DNA of 64,000 nucleotides, taken from Marinobacter iranensis. Lineage in GTDB: Bacteria; Pseudomonadota; Gammaproteobacteria; Pseudomonadales; Oleiphilaceae. Within the stretch, counting starts at the first letter, position 1. Each line of letters starts with the position of its first letter. The notes under the pieces are model-generated. The model made no database searches. It was not told the DNA's origin and saw only the letters and a program-made list of their open reading frames with translations. Below, in pieces: positions 27,854 through 36,767 of this stretch. The DNA lies in NCBI RefSeq assembly GCF_029207565.1, contig NZ_JANCMW010000005.1, positions 186,001-250,000 of the forward strand, given 5' to 3'. A program made the position numbers and the translations under genes.

Positions 27854-28849
27854 TCAGATGTCCAGTGTAAATTCTGCACGGTTGTTGACGACCCGGAAGC
27901 CAGCCAAGTCGACCGGCTCCCCGTCAAACCGTATGGATTCAATGGCATCAACCGCCCCGACAACCACGTCGATCGGCAGCCTGCCTGATACATCAATCTG
28001 GTCGCCTTCCCGTTGCAGGGAGCCAACAAGACGGTTACCCACCGAATCGGTCACCTGGACCCAGCACTTATCAGTGAATGTCATTTCCAGGCGGCCGGTG
28101 CCCACGGCTGCCTCTGGTTGGGCGCTCTCCTGAAACGTCGGTTCCGGCGAACTGGTCACCACCGGCACACGACTTTCATCGACTTCTTCCACATCGGGCG
28201 CCGGCGCTTCAGCCTGCTCGGGCGCTTCCGGCGGCACCACCTCTGGTGGGGTGGAGGTCAGTTCACCATTTTCCTCAATGATCGGCTCTTCAACAACCGG
28301 CTCCGGCTGGCTTTCGGTAACAGTTTCATCTGTACCGTTATCAAGCGGATCCGCCTCGTCACCCTGTTCCGGCGATTCAGCCTCGGTCGCAACATCCGGC
28401 TCAGCCGTGTCTTCAACCGTCCCGTCGAGCTCACCCATAAAACGCAAGCCGAGGAACACAATCACGGCAATCGCCAGCAGGAACAGAAGCAGCCTGGCAA
28501 TCCGGCGTTTCTGCCGCCTGCGGCGCTCGATATCAACCAGCGGATTGGCCTCTTCAGCCTCCACCTTTTGCTGGCGGAGGGGTTCCAGTTCCTGATCGAG
28601 CGTGGCAATAATCGCGTCCGGATCCAGGTCAACCTGTCGTGCATAGGTTCTGACATAGCCCTTGAGGAACAGTTCACTGTCGATCTGCTCGTATTCCCCG
28701 TCTTCTATAGCCTGTATCACGGCCGGGCGTAGGTGTTGGGCCTCAGCCACAGCCGTAACGCTCAGTCCCTTCTGTTCCCGCGCACGTTTGAGTTGCTGGC
28801 CCGCAGGCTCACTCACGGCTGGCTGTTGTAGCGTGTCATCACTGTCCAT
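27854..28849 (-). CDS. rodZ: Cytoskeletal shape protein RodZ
   Basis: A bitopic membrane protein that anchors MreB and keeps rod shape. The 331 residues comprise a cytoplasmic HTH_25 helix-turn-helix (about 19-85, LKRAREQKGLSVTAVAEAQH), a basic juxtamembrane segment RRRQKRRI, one TM helix (about 117-136), a long Pro/Glu-rich periplasmic linker (about 140-235) and a C-terminal DUF4115 domain beginning TGRLEMTFTDKCWVQVTDSV. Its start overlaps the pilW stop by 11 bases. The order pilW-rodZ-ispG is conserved in Pseudomonas. Confidence 0.95.
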   Translation of the reverse strand: MDSDDTLQQPAVSEPAGQQLKRAREQKGLSVTAVAEAQHLRPAVIQAIEDGEYEQIDSELFLKGYVRTYARQVDLDPDAIIATLDQELEPLRQQKVEAEEANPLVDIERRRRQKRRIARLLLFLLAIAVIVFLGLRFMGELDGTVEDTAEPDVATEAESPEQGDEADPLDNGTDETVTESQPEPVVEEPIIEENGELTSTPPEVVPPEAPEQAEAPAPDVEEVDESRVPVVTSSPEPTFQESAQPEAAVGTGRLEMTFTDKCWVQVTDSVGNRLVGSLQREGDQIDVSGRLPIDVVVGAVDAIESIRFDGEPVDLAGFRVVNNRAEFTLDI

Positions 28850-29645
28850 TTGACATCATCACCCTGTATTGTTGGTATTCGACAGAGTTCGGAAAATTGT
28901 TCTTCAACAGAAGCCCCAGGCTGGACTCCTTGTTCCTCTCACCAAAATGCCGGGCTATGCGAATACCTGTATACAGGCTTTCCGGAGAATGGCGGAGATT
29001 CTGGTTACGCTGCATCAGGGTCATCAGGCGACTGTAATGACGGGACGCCGCCTGATACTCACCGGATTCAACCAGAGTCCGCGACAGGGCCATCAACGAC
29101 TTCGGATCACCTCGGGACAAATCGACAGCACGACGATAGGCCGTCACCGCACCCTCAAGGTTACCGATCCGCTCTTCGGTCAGGCCAAGATTGAAAAACA
29201 CGGATGCCCGGTCGTCGTAGGACGTGTTCCTTGATGCGGCCATGAACTGGTCGCGGGCGTCCTCAAAGCGACGCTCACCATAAAGAAAGGCCCCGTAATA
29301 AACGTGTCCACGTGTATAAGTCTCGTTATTGGCCAAGGCCTCCTTGAACGATCGCTCGGCCAGTTCTGATTCGCCCTCGGCATTGTAGACCAGCCCCATG
29401 GCAGCCAGGGCACCAGGATTCTCGGGAGCCAACTCAAGGGCCCGTTCCAGGTGGTGGCGTGCTCTCTCCAGATTGTTCTGACCAATATAGGCGGTACCCA
29501 ACTGGACATAGTTCCTGACCGCCTTGTCGCGGTCCGCCTCACGCGCGAACCGACTATCGGTATTGGTCACGCATCCTGTGACAAACATCGCCAGCAATAC
29601 CACGGAAAGCATGGCCCGGATCTTGTTTACTGGTGCAAATGTCAC
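28839..29645 (-). CDS. pilW: Type IV pilus biogenesis/stability lipoprotein PilW (PilF)
   Basis: A TPR lipoprotein that in Pseudomonas (PilF) pilots the secretin PilQ to the outer membrane. The signal peptide ends at the lipobox VTGC (C25) and the mature protein is made of about six TPR units, such as YVQLGTAYIGQNNLERARHH and ALAAMGLVYNAEGESELAER. 268 residues, close to the family. I keep the GTG start at 29645, preceded by GAGGAA at 9 bases; an ATG 11 codons later would shorten the signal peptide. Other pilus genes are not in this window. Confidence 0.93.
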   Translation of the reverse strand: MTFAPVNKIRAMLSVVLLAMFVTGCVTNTDSRFAREADRDKAVRNYVQLGTAYIGQNNLERARHHLERALELAPENPGALAAMGLVYNAEGESELAERSFKEALANNETYTRGHVYYGAFLYGERRFEDARDQFMAASRNTSYDDRASVFFNLGLTEERIGNLEGAVTAYRRAVDLSRGDPKSLMALSRTLVESGEYQAASRHYSRLMTLMQRNQNLRHSPESLYTGIRIARHFGERNKESSLGLLLKNNFPNSVEYQQYRVMMSNGQ

Positions 29646-29711
29646 AGTCGGGAATTCCTCTAATTGTCAGGGGTGTCTTGGCACCTTTCAAAAATATCCT
29701 GGTGCCTGGGC

Positions 29712-30824
29712 TCAAGGGCTGACCTGATGTACCTGTATGTAGCGCTGACTTCGTTTGGTGCGATCTTCCACCCTACCTACAAGCTGCCCGCAGGCAGCAT
29801 CGATATCGTCACCCCGCGTCGTCCTCACCGTCGCAATGTACCCGGCCTCGTTCAGAACCGCCTGGAAACGACGCGTTGCATTCATACTCGGACGCCGAAA
29901 ATCGCTCTCCGGAAAAGGGTTAAACGGAATCAGATTGATCTTGCACGGCAGACCGCGAAGAACAACGGCCAGTTCCCTTGCATGCTCAGGCTGATCGTTC
30001 ACGCCCTCGATGACCGTGTACTCGATCGTTGCCTTGCGCTTATCCGGCAAACGGGCCAGGTAACGGCGCGTCGCTGCCAGCAGCTCAACAATCGGGTACT
30101 TTTTATTCAACGGCACCAATTGGTTACGCAGTTCATCATTGGGGGCATGGAGCGAAATGGCCAGTGAAACATCGGTAACTTCCCCCAAGCGGTCAATTGC
30201 CGGAACCACCCCTGATGTACTCACAGTCACCCGTCGCTTGGATATGCCGTAGGCCAGGTCTTCCATCATCAGGTTCATGGCGTCAACGACATTGTCGAAG
30301 TTCAGCAGCGGCTCACCCATACCCATCATCACCACGTTGGTAATCGGGCGCTCAGGGCCGGGCTCAAATGGCATGAAGGCCTTGCGTGCCACCCATACCT
30401 GCCCGATGATCTCGGCGGCTGTGAGATTGCGGTTAAAGCCCCGCTTGCCGGTTGAACAAAAGGTGCAATCCAGGCTGCAGCCGATCTGGGAGGAAACACA
30501 CAGGGTTCCGCGCTCGCCATCGGGGATCAGCACGGTTTCAACACTGTTGCCATTATCCATCCGCATGACCCATTTGCGGGTGCCGTCTTTGGAGGACTCG
30601 TCGTACACCACTTCCGGGCCACGGATTTCCGCCACTTCCTTGAGCTTTTCCCGCAGGACCTTGCTCATATTGGTCATTTGATCGAAGTCATCGGCCCCGC
30701 GCTGGTGAATCCACTGCAGCACCTGTGTTGCACGGAAACGTTTTTCCCCCAGGGACTCAAAAAAGGCCTCCATCTTGGCCTTCGGCATCCCCAGAAGGTT
30801 GGTTTTCTCAGCAACAGCTGTCAT
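29712..30824 (-). CDS. rlmN: Dual-specificity 23S rRNA/tRNA adenine-C2 methyltransferase
   Basis: A radical-SAM methyltransferase that makes m2A2503 in 23S rRNA and m2A37 in some tRNAs. The cluster motif CSLDCTFC gives C116, C120 and C123, and the methyl-carrying C-terminal cysteine is in [11 protein letters not shown] (about residue 355). 370 residues, typical. It follows ndk by 62 bases and precedes pilW by 66. It is another Fe-S-dependent enzyme beside the reduced isc locus. Confidence 0.97.
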   Translation of the reverse strand: MTAVAEKTNLLGMPKAKMEAFFESLGEKRFRATQVLQWIHQRGADDFDQMTNMSKVLREKLKEVAEIRGPEVVYDESSKDGTRKWVMRMDNGNSVETVLIPDGERGTLCVSSQIGCSLDCTFCSTGKRGFNRNLTAAEIIGQVWVARKAFMPFEPGPERPITNVVMMGMGEPLLNFDNVVDAMNLMMEDLAYGISKRRVTVSTSGVVPAIDRLGEVTDVSLAISLHAPNDELRNQLVPLNKKYPIVELLAATRRYLARLPDKRKATIEYTVIEGVNDQPEHARELAVVLRGLPCKINLIPFNPFPESDFRRPSMNATRRFQAVLNEAGYIATVRTTRGDDIDAACGQLVGRVEDRTKRSQRYIQVHQVSP

Positions 30825-30886
30825 TTCATAACCTCGATCAAATAACCAATCCGGGCCGGGAAAACTCCCGGCCCGGGACAGTCCGA

Positions 30887-31315
30887 TCAGCCGCGCGGGC
30901 AGATCTCACTGTCATTGAAAAAATACGCAATCTCGCGCTCGGCTGACGCGGCGGAATCTGAACCGTGAACAGCGTTGGCATCGATTGATGATGCGAAATC
31001 GGCACGGATGGTGCCCGCATCCGCTTCCTTGGGGTTGGTAGCGCCCATCAGGTCACGATTCTTCAGGATAGCACCTTCGCCTTCCAGAACCTGAACCACT
31101 GCCGGGCCAGAAGTCATGAACGCAACCAGATCATTGAAAAACGGGCGCTCCTTGTGCTCGGCATAGAAGCCCTCAGCCTGCTCCTGGGTCAGGTGCATCA
31201 TCTTGGCAGCTACAATGGTCAGGCCCGCTTTTTCAAAGCGGGTGTAAATCTCTCCGATCACATTCTTTGCAACTGCATCGGGCTTGATAATCGAGAGCGT
31301 GCGCTCGTTTGCCAT
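30887..31315 (-). CDS. ndk: Nucleoside diphosphate kinase
   Basis: Transfers the gamma phosphate between NTPs and NDPs through a phosphohistidine. The 142-residue protein contains the active-site histidine H117 in NAVHGSDS and the nucleotide-binding [17 protein letters not shown]. Length is as in E. coli (143). A -10-like TATAAT lies 42-47 bases before the ATG, so it may also be transcribed independently of iscRS. In Pseudomonas six isc genes separate it from iscS; here the gap is 67 bases. Confidence 0.97.
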   Translation of the reverse strand: MANERTLSIIKPDAVAKNVIGEIYTRFEKAGLTIVAAKMMHLTQEQAEGFYAEHKERPFFNDLVAFMTSGPAVVQVLEGEGAILKNRDLMGATNPKEADAGTIRADFASSIDANAVHGSDSAASAEREIAYFFNDSEICPRG

Positions 31316-31356
31316 GATCTATCTCCATTCAGGTCCAGAAAAATTTCAGGGTTGGG

Positions 31357-31362
31357 ATTATA
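31357..31362 (-). promoter_or_regulatory. -10 element for ndk
   Basis: TATAAT on the minus strand within the iscS-ndk gap, 42 bases before the ndk ATG; no good -35 at 16-18 bases, so strength is uncertain. Confidence 0.35.
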
Positions 31363-31382
31363 CGCAGTCCGGAGGCAACTGC

Positions 31383-32531
31383 CTACCGCACCGAGCGCAG
31401 ACGGGTAACAACGTCAACAATTTGCGCGGCCGCAAAGTCCGCTTCCTCCGCGGTTGAGAACCGCCCGAAGGAGAACCGGAGCGCCCGGTGGGCCTGTTCA
31501 TCGTCCAGCCCAATTCCCTTCAGTACGAATGAAGGCTCGATCGTGGCCGAGGCACAGGCCGAACCGGACGAAACCGCCAGTTCCCGCAACCCCAGCATCA
31601 ATGATTCGGCGTCCACGCCGTCAAACGACAGGTTGATAATCCCCGGTACCCGGTGTTCGGTGCTACCGTTGAGTGTTACGCCGTCAAGGCTCTCAAGCCC
31701 GGAAAGAAAACGCTCACGCAGGGATTCGAGCATTGCCATTTCCTGCTCAAGGCCCTCGCCGGCCAGTTCAAAGGCCTTCCCCATAGCGGCAATCTGATGG
31801 GTTGGCAAAGTGCCCGAACGCATACCGCGCTCGTGGCCGCCCCCATGTATCTGCGAGCCAATACGCACATCCGGGGAACGGCGCACATACAGCGCACCAA
31901 TCCCCTTGGGCCCGTAGACCTTATGGCCGGACAGCGACAACAGGTCCACCGGCATGGCGGTCACATCCACCTCGGTTTTTCCTGCTGCCTGGGCAGCGTC
32001 GACGTGAAACAACACACCACGCTCACGAAGCATCGCGCCGATGGCCGCAATGTCCGTCAGGCAGCCCAGCTCATTGTTGACCATCATCAGGCTGACCAGA
32101 ACCGTATTGTCACGGAGTGCGTCTTCAACCTGTTGCCTGGAAATCCGTCCATCCGTGCCCGGCTTCAGCCAGGTAACGTCAACACCCTGCCCTTCAAGCC
32201 ATTTACAGGTATCAAGCACGGCCTTGTGCTCAACAACAGAGGTGACAACATGCGGGTTCTCACGGCCGGCAACGGCGCCCTTGATGGCGAGGTTATCGGA
32301 CTCGGTGGCGCCCGATGTCCAGACAATTTCCCGGGGATCGGCATGGATCAGGCCGGCGACCTGACGGCGAGCACCCTCAACGGCAGCTTCCGCCTGCCAG
32401 CCAAAGGCATGGGAACGGGACGCGGGGTTCCCAAACACGCCGTCAGGCGTCAGGTACTTGAACATTTCTTCAGCAACGGCCGGGTCTACGGGCGTGGTTG
32501 CCGCATAATCCAGATAGACGGGCTTTTTCAT
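31383..32531 (-). CDS. iscS: Cysteine desulfurase IscS, lacking the IscU-docking tail
   Basis: A PLP enzyme that removes sulfur from cysteine for Fe-S clusters and thio-modified tRNA. The active residues are present: H102 ([11 protein letters not shown]), the PLP lysine K204 ([12 protein letters not shown]) and the persulfide cysteine C326 (SSGSACAS). The sequence tracks E. coli IscS closely with a two-residue offset, but it ends at residue 382 after VTRLRSVR, about 20 residues early; the missing stretch corresponds to the E. coli tail after LSPLW, which binds IscU. The stop codon is unambiguous (TAG). It lies 21 bases after iscR; iscU and later isc genes are missing. Confidence 0.94.
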   Translation of the reverse strand: MKKPVYLDYAATTPVDPAVAEEMFKYLTPDGVFGNPASRSHAFGWQAEAAVEGARRQVAGLIHADPREIVWTSGATESDNLAIKGAVAGRENPHVVTSVVEHKAVLDTCKWLEGQGVDVTWLKPGTDGRISRQQVEDALRDNTVLVSLMMVNNELGCLTDIAAIGAMLRERGVLFHVDAAQAAGKTEVDVTAMPVDLLSLSGHKVYGPKGIGALYVRRSPDVRIGSQIHGGGHERGMRSGTLPTHQIAAMGKAFELAGEGLEQEMAMLESLRERFLSGLESLDGVTLNGSTEHRVPGIINLSFDGVDAESLMLGLRELAVSSGSACASATIEPSFVLKGIGLDDEQAHRALRFSFGRFSTAEEADFAAAQIVDVVTRLRSVR

Positions 32532-32551
32532 AGAGGTTTCAGGATTGTCGT

Positions 32552-33049
32552 TCAGGCCGGCGCCTGATCAGTAAGGCGCTCGGTGTTAATCGTCTGTGAG
32601 TCGCCGTCTGAATGGCGTTTGTTCTGCCGGCTGGCAACCACCTGGATTTCCCGTTTCCGCATCAGGTCCCCAAGGCTGATATCACTGAGGAATTGATGGA
32701 TCTGCTCGCTGAGATCGGACCAAAGGTGGTGGGTCAGGCACTTTTCGCCATTCTGGCAATCACCCTTGTTGCCGCAACGGGTGGTATCGAGGGATTCACT
32801 GACCGCGTCCACCACTTCGGCAATAAATACCGCGTCAGGCTCACGGCTCAGGCGGTAACCGCCGCCAGGCCCCCGGATACTGGTCACCAGTTTGTGACGG
32901 CGAAGACGGGAAAACAACTGCTCAAGGTAAGAGAGGGAAATCTCCTGCCGGGCAGATATGTCAGCCAGACTCACCGGCCCCTGATCCCCGTGAAGGGCAA
33001 GATCCAGCATTGCCGTCACCGCATAGCGGCCTTTGGTGGTCAGTCTCAT
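32552..33049 (-). CDS. iscR: Fe-S cluster regulator IscR
   Basis: An Rrf2-family repressor that senses Fe-S supply through a 2Fe-2S cluster. The 165-residue protein has the wHTH start [20 protein letters not shown] and the full ligand set C92-x5-C98-x5-C104-x2-H107 ([18 protein letters not shown]), the pattern of IscR rather than NsrR. I start it at the ATG at 33049; an upstream TTG frame adds 13 residues without similarity. A type-1-like IscR half-box overlaps its promoter, consistent with autorepression. It heads the reduced iscRS operon, just after cysE. Confidence 0.95.
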   Translation of the reverse strand: MRLTTKGRYAVTAMLDLALHGDQGPVSLADISARQEISLSYLEQLFSRLRRHKLVTSIRGPGGGYRLSREPDAVFIAEVVDAVSESLDTTRCGNKGDCQNGEKCLTHHLWSDLSEQIHQFLSDISLGDLMRKREIQVVASRQNKRHSDGDSQTINTERLTDQAPA

Positions 33050-33093
33050 AACGTCAGCCCCGGTCAGGGATTGATTCGGCTTTAACAACGCCG

Positions 33094-33126
33094 AGTATGA
33101 ATTGACCCACCAAATCAGTCAAGTAT
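33094..33126 (-). promoter_or_regulatory. iscR promoter with overlapping IscR type-1-like box
   Basis: On the minus strand ATACTTGACTGATTT (33126-33112) matches the left part of the type-1 IscR consensus (ATAssTGACTrwwt). Within it TTGACT serves as -35 (33122-33117), and after 17 bases CATACT (33099-33094) serves as -10. The right half of the box is poorer. Overlap with the promoter implies feedback repression by holo-IscR. Confidence 0.6.
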
Positions 33127-33900
33127 TCACCGTTGCGACGGCTCGTCGTCCCGCACACAGTCAAAATCCTCCTCCTGCAGCGGTGGCAGCTCGCCATTCT
33201 GGTACTCACTGTTCACTTTGCGTAGTGCCTTGCACATATTCTCGATGCGGTCATCCACTACATGCATGTGGTCCAGCAGGCTGCGCATGGCCCGGGCGAC
33301 CGGGTCCGGCATTTCCTCGGTTACGCCATAGGCATCAAAGCCCATACGCTCTTCCATTTCCTTGCGCCGAACGTCGTCTTCACCCTTACGCTTGACGACG
33401 ATCCGCCCCGGAATACCAACCACGGTTGCACCGGCCGGCACTTCCTTGGTGACGACGGAATTGGAACCAATCTTGGCGCCTTCACCGACGGTAAAGGGGC
33501 CGAGAATCTTGGCTCCGGCACCGACGACAACACCGTCACCCAGCGTCGGGTGACGTTTGCCTTTATTCCAGCTGGTTCCGCCGAGGGTTACCCCCTGGTA
33601 AAGGGTAACGTCATCCCCGATGACCGTGGTTTCACCAATCACAACGCCCATACCATGATCGATAAAGAACCGGCGCCCGATCGTCGCGCCAGGGTGGATC
33701 TCGATACCCGTCAACCAACGGGCAATGGTGGAAAAGGTTCGCGCTATCCATTTCAGCCCAAGGCCCCACAACCAGTGCGATAACCGGTGGCACAGGAGCG
33801 CATGGAGACCCGGGTAGTTGGTCAGTACCTCGAACGTATTGCGAGCTGCGGGATCACGATGAAACACACTGTTCACATCTTCCCTTAATCGATCAAACAT
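33127..33900 (-). CDS. cysE: Serine O-acetyltransferase
   Basis: Makes O-acetylserine from serine and acetyl-CoA, the first step of cysteine synthesis. The 257-residue protein starts [21 protein letters not shown] as in Pseudomonas CysE, and its C-terminal left-handed beta-helix has hexapeptide repeats with [20 protein letters not shown], including the catalytic His and Asp. I chose the ATG at 33900 over a GTG 6 codons earlier, which would overlap trmJ. It lies between trmJ and iscR, linking cysteine supply with the desulfurase downstream. Confidence 0.95.
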   Translation of the reverse strand: MFDRLREDVNSVFHRDPAARNTFEVLTNYPGLHALLCHRLSHWLWGLGLKWIARTFSTIARWLTGIEIHPGATIGRRFFIDHGMGVVIGETTVIGDDVTLYQGVTLGGTSWNKGKRHPTLGDGVVVGAGAKILGPFTVGEGAKIGSNSVVTKEVPAGATVVGIPGRIVVKRKGEDDVRRKEMEERMGFDAYGVTEEMPDPVARAMRSLLDHMHVVDDRIENMCKALRKVNSEYQNGELPPLQEEDFDCVRDDEPSQR

Positions 33901-33904
33901 AACC

Positions 33905-34759
33905 CTATTCCTGTTCACCAGCTGTTGAACCAGCCTTTGAAGTGTTTTTTGAGACCTCAGCGCTGCCTGCCGATTTCTGTACAGCAGTCAATATCCCCCG
34001 AAGGATATTGATCTCCATCTGATCGAGCCCGGCACGTTGGAACAATCGCCTGAGTCGTGTCATTAGCTGACGCGGGTTGTCCCGACGGTGAAAATCAACA
34101 TCCACCAGTACCTGCTCCAGATGGCTGAAAAAGCCCTCCACATCACGGACGGGCGCCAGAGGCACATCCCACCCCGTATCTCCCGGCGCTACCATGGGTT
34201 TGAGATATGGGCTCCCATCCCCACCTTCAAGGCCCTTGAGATAATGCATACGCAATTCATAGCACATAACCTGAACCGCCATGGCCAGATTCAGCGAACT
34301 GTAATCCGGATTCGACGGAATATGTATGTGGAAATGACAACGCTGCAGCTCTTCATTGCTCAGCCCATGGTTCTCACGCCCGAAGACCAGGGCAACCTGC
34401 CCTGCTGCAGATTGTGCGGATGCCCTGGCTGCCGCATCGGGCGGCGCAATGACTGGCCACGGCACCTTACGCCCCCTGGCACTGGTGCCCATAACGCAGA
34501 CACAATCTGAAATGGCCTCATCCAGGGACGCCACAACCGTGGCCTTGTCGAGTATATCGGAGGCGCCCGCCGCACGGGCATAGGAGGCCTCGTCAGGAAA
34601 GGACGCCGGGTTGACAAGCCACAGGTTTCCCAGCCCCATATTCTTCATGGCCCTGGCGACCGCACCGATGTTACCGGAGTGGGACGTTTCGACCAGAACA
34701 ATCCGGATCTGGTCGTTGTAGGTGTCAGGGCCCTCCAGGGGCATCGCTGGCTTGTGCAT
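33905..34759 (-). CDS. trmJ: tRNA (cytidine/uridine-2'-O-) methyltransferase TrmJ
   Basis: A SPOUT-class methyltransferase that modifies the ribose at position 32 of certain tRNAs. The 284-residue protein has the N-terminal signature [20 protein letters not shown], and the SAM-binding trefoil knot is represented by [17 protein letters not shown] and the segment [18 protein letters not shown] (here [20 protein letters not shown]). I start at the ATG at 34759; the open frame continues upstream without similarity. It diverges from suhB, 172 bases away, and is followed by cysE after 4 bases. Confidence 0.94.
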   Translation of the reverse strand: MHKPAMPLEGPDTYNDQIRIVLVETSHSGNIGAVARAMKNMGLGNLWLVNPASFPDEASYARAAGASDILDKATVVASLDEAISDCVCVMGTSARGRKVPWPVIAPPDAAARASAQSAAGQVALVFGRENHGLSNEELQRCHFHIHIPSNPDYSSLNLAMAVQVMCYELRMHYLKGLEGGDGSPYLKPMVAPGDTGWDVPLAPVRDVEGFFSHLEQVLVDVDFHRRDNPRQLMTRLRRLFQRAGLDQMEINILRGILTAVQKSAGSAEVSKNTSKAGSTAGEQE

Positions 34760-34931
34760 GGCGGTAGAATCTCTGTAAAAACTGGAAAGGTGCGCATGAT
34801 AGCAGATCTGCCCCCTTCCCCGCCTCTCCGGACAAGCCCTGATACAGCGCCATCCGTGACATTGCGGAGTGGAAAAACGTACAAGCCGGGCCAGTTTTTG
34901 ATATGCTATGCGGCCTTCACACACCCGGATA

Positions 34932-35741
34932 ATGAACACTCAGATGCAACCAGCAATCAAAATGGCCCTGCGCGTCGCGCGTCAGGGGTCCGACTATCTG
35001 AAAGCACACTTCGAGCGCCAGGAACCCAACGGCGACAGCGAAGACCGCCGCAAGCAACTGGAGCGGGTAGAACAGTCTGTTTACGACAATTTTTCCGAAC
35101 AGCTCGAAAAAGCCTACAAAGACCACGTAATCGCTCCGCTGAATGAGGCGGACGCCGACGGCAACGACAAGAGCTGGCATATTTTCCCGGTTCTCGGGCG
35201 TGAGAATTTCTTGCGCGGCATTCCCGATTTTGCACTGGCGTTGCTGCAAAAGAAAAACAACCGCACCGAGAACCTGCTGCTGGTTAATCCGGTCACTGGT
35301 GAAGAATACTCTGCCAGCCGCGGCCACGGCGCCGCGCTCAATAGCCGGCGCGTGCGTACCAGTGAAGTCAAACACGCCGACAGGGCTGCGGTGGTCAGCA
35401 ACCTGCTGGACCAGACCCGCTCCGGGGACGATCCACTGATGTGGGGCGAGATGGCGTCCCTGCTGGCCCGGGACAGCAGCATGTTCCGCACCGCCGGCTG
35501 CGTTGCGCTGGACATAGCCAGGGTATCTTCAGGGCACCTGGATGCAGCAGTCATTTTCCGCCCGGAGCCGGCCGACCTGGCCATAGGCGTAACGCTGGCC
35601 CTGGAATCCGGTGCACTGACCGGTGATTTCTCGGGCAACCCGTCAACGGAAAAAGCAAAACAGCTTATCGTCGCAAACCCCAAGCTGTTCCGGGAAGTAT
35701 TGAAAACCCTTCACCCTTTCCGGGGCCGTCTGCCTCGCTGA
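34932..35741 (+). CDS. suhB: SuhB-like inositol monophosphatase family protein, catalytically degenerate
   Basis: Position between trmJ and secF and overall similarity (MALRVARQGSDYLKAHF at the start; YSASRGHGAALNSRRVR; RTAGCVALDIARVSSGHLDA) identify it as the SuhB orthologue, 269 residues long. However, the metal-binding DPLDGTTNF motif is replaced by FPVLGRENF (residues 85-93), losing both aspartates, and the upstream EES metal site reads LNEADADG. The later D in PADLAIG remains. The enzyme is therefore probably inactive as a phosphatase, though SuhB's known role in NusA-dependent rRNA antitermination need not require catalysis. Start at ATG 34932; ATG 34944 is an alternative. Confidence 0.85.
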   Translation: MNTQMQPAIKMALRVARQGSDYLKAHFERQEPNGDSEDRRKQLERVEQSVYDNFSEQLEKAYKDHVIAPLNEADADGNDKSWHIFPVLGRENFLRGIPDFALALLQKKNNRTENLLLVNPVTGEEYSASRGHGAALNSRRVRTSEVKHADRAAVVSNLLDQTRSGDDPLMWGEMASLLARDSSMFRTAGCVALDIARVSSGHLDAAVIFRPEPADLAIGVTLALESGALTGDFSGNPSTEKAKQLIVANPKLFREVLKTLHPFRGRLPR

Positions 35742-35757
35742 TTACAGCTGGCTGAGC

Positions 35758-35799
35758 ACAAAAAAGCCGCAACGCCTTACGGGGTTGCGGCTTTTTTGT
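35758..35799. terminator. Bidirectional terminator between suhB and secF
   Basis: ACAAAAAAGCCGCAACGCC and GGGGTTGCGGCTTTTTTGT form a 19-bp inverted repeat with one mismatch and a 4-base TTAC loop. The A6 and T6 flanks make it an intrinsic terminator on both strands, serving suhB (+) and the yajC-secDF side (-). Confidence 0.92.
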
Positions 35800-35810
35800 G
35801 GCTGACCGGT

Positions 35811-36767
35811 TTACATCCGGTTCAGCCACTCAGGCGGTTGCTCTTCTTCCTCTTCCTGCCCGGCCAACCCTTCCTTCGGCGGCACAATCAGGTCCTCACG
35901 GGCAACACCCAGGGCAACCAGCAGGTTGGCAGACACATAGATGGAGGAGTAGGTACCGACGACCACACCAATGATGAGCGCGAGCGCAAAGTTGTTGATC
36001 GCCTCACCACCCAGGAAGTACAGGGCGAGCAACACCACCAGGGTGGTACCGGAGGTGTTGATGGTCCGGCTGATCGTCTGGTGGATGGACTCGTTGATGA
36101 TGTGCTCGGAATCACCTTCCCGCATCTTGCGGAAGTTTTCACGGATCCGGTCGGCTACAACAATGGTGTCGTTCAGGGAGTAACCGATAACCGCAAGCAA
36201 GGCAGCCAGCACAGTCAGGTCAAAGGTCCACCCGAACAGTGAAAACACACCGAGCACGATGATGACGTCGTGGGCCAGTGGCAGCACCGCGGCAATACCG
36301 AACTTGAACTGGAAGCGCATCCCGACGTAGATCAGCACGACAGCCAATGCAATCAGCAAACCCAGACCACTGTCTTCCTTTAACTGCTCACCAACCTGGG
36401 AACCGATAAACGAGGAACTGACCAAATCCAGCTCGGCACCACCGGCCTTCAGGGCTTCCACCACCTCAACTGCCAGTTGGTCATTCTCAGCCTCTGCCAT
36501 TCTCACCAGTACCGTGGTGTCCGAGCCAAAATTCTGTACCACGAACTGCTCGTACCCCGCCGCCTCCAGTGTCTGCCGGATATTACTCAGCGCAGGAGCC
36601 TGCTGATACTCAAGCTCAACGGATGTGCCTCCGGTAAAATCAAGCCCATAGTTCAGGCCGCGTGTCGCCAGTAGCGCGACAGAGATAACAATCAGGGCGA
36701 TAGAGACCACGGAAGCAATCTTCCGGAAGCCCATAAAGTCGATAGGTTTTTTCTCAACTTCAGACAT
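35811..36767 (-). CDS. secF: Protein translocase subunit SecF
   Basis: An RND-like inner-membrane subunit that, with SecD, uses the proton motive force to help Sec-dependent export. The 318-residue protein has TM1 near residues 15-32, a periplasmic P4 domain opening with GLNYGLDFTGGTSVELEYQ, and a five-helix C-terminal block (FKFGIAAVLPLAHDVIIVLG; SLNDTIVVADRIRENFR). I chose the ATG at 36767, preceded by GGAGG; it overlaps the secD end by 8 bases. It ends the queA-tgt-yajC-secD-secF operon. Confidence 0.96.
   Translation of the reverse strand: MSEVEKKPIDFMGFRKIASVVSIALIVISVALLATRGLNYGLDFTGGTSVELEYQQAPALSNIRQTLEAAGYEQFVVQNFGSDTTVLVRMAEAENDQLAVEVVEALKAGGAELDLVSSSFIGSQVGEQLKEDSGLGLLIALAVVLIYVGMRFQFKFGIAAVLPLAHDVIIVLGVFSLFGWTFDLTVLAALLAVIGYSLNDTIVVADRIRENFRKMREGDSEHIINESIHQTISRTINTSGTTLVVLLALYFLGGEAINNFALALIIGVVVGTYSSIYVSANLLVALGVAREDLIVPPKEGLAGQEEEEEQPPEWLNRM

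Noticed and set aside
30838..30886. GC-rich inverted repeat after ndk (GGGCCGGGAA...CCCGGCCC)
   Set aside because: It can form a hairpin between ndk and rlmN, but there is no T run and both genes appear to share a transcript, so I do not call a terminator.
31323..31382. Possible residual iscU or iscX fragment between iscS and ndk
   Set aside because: Only 67 bases are available and no frame shows similarity to either gene; the sequence holds just the ndk leader and -10.
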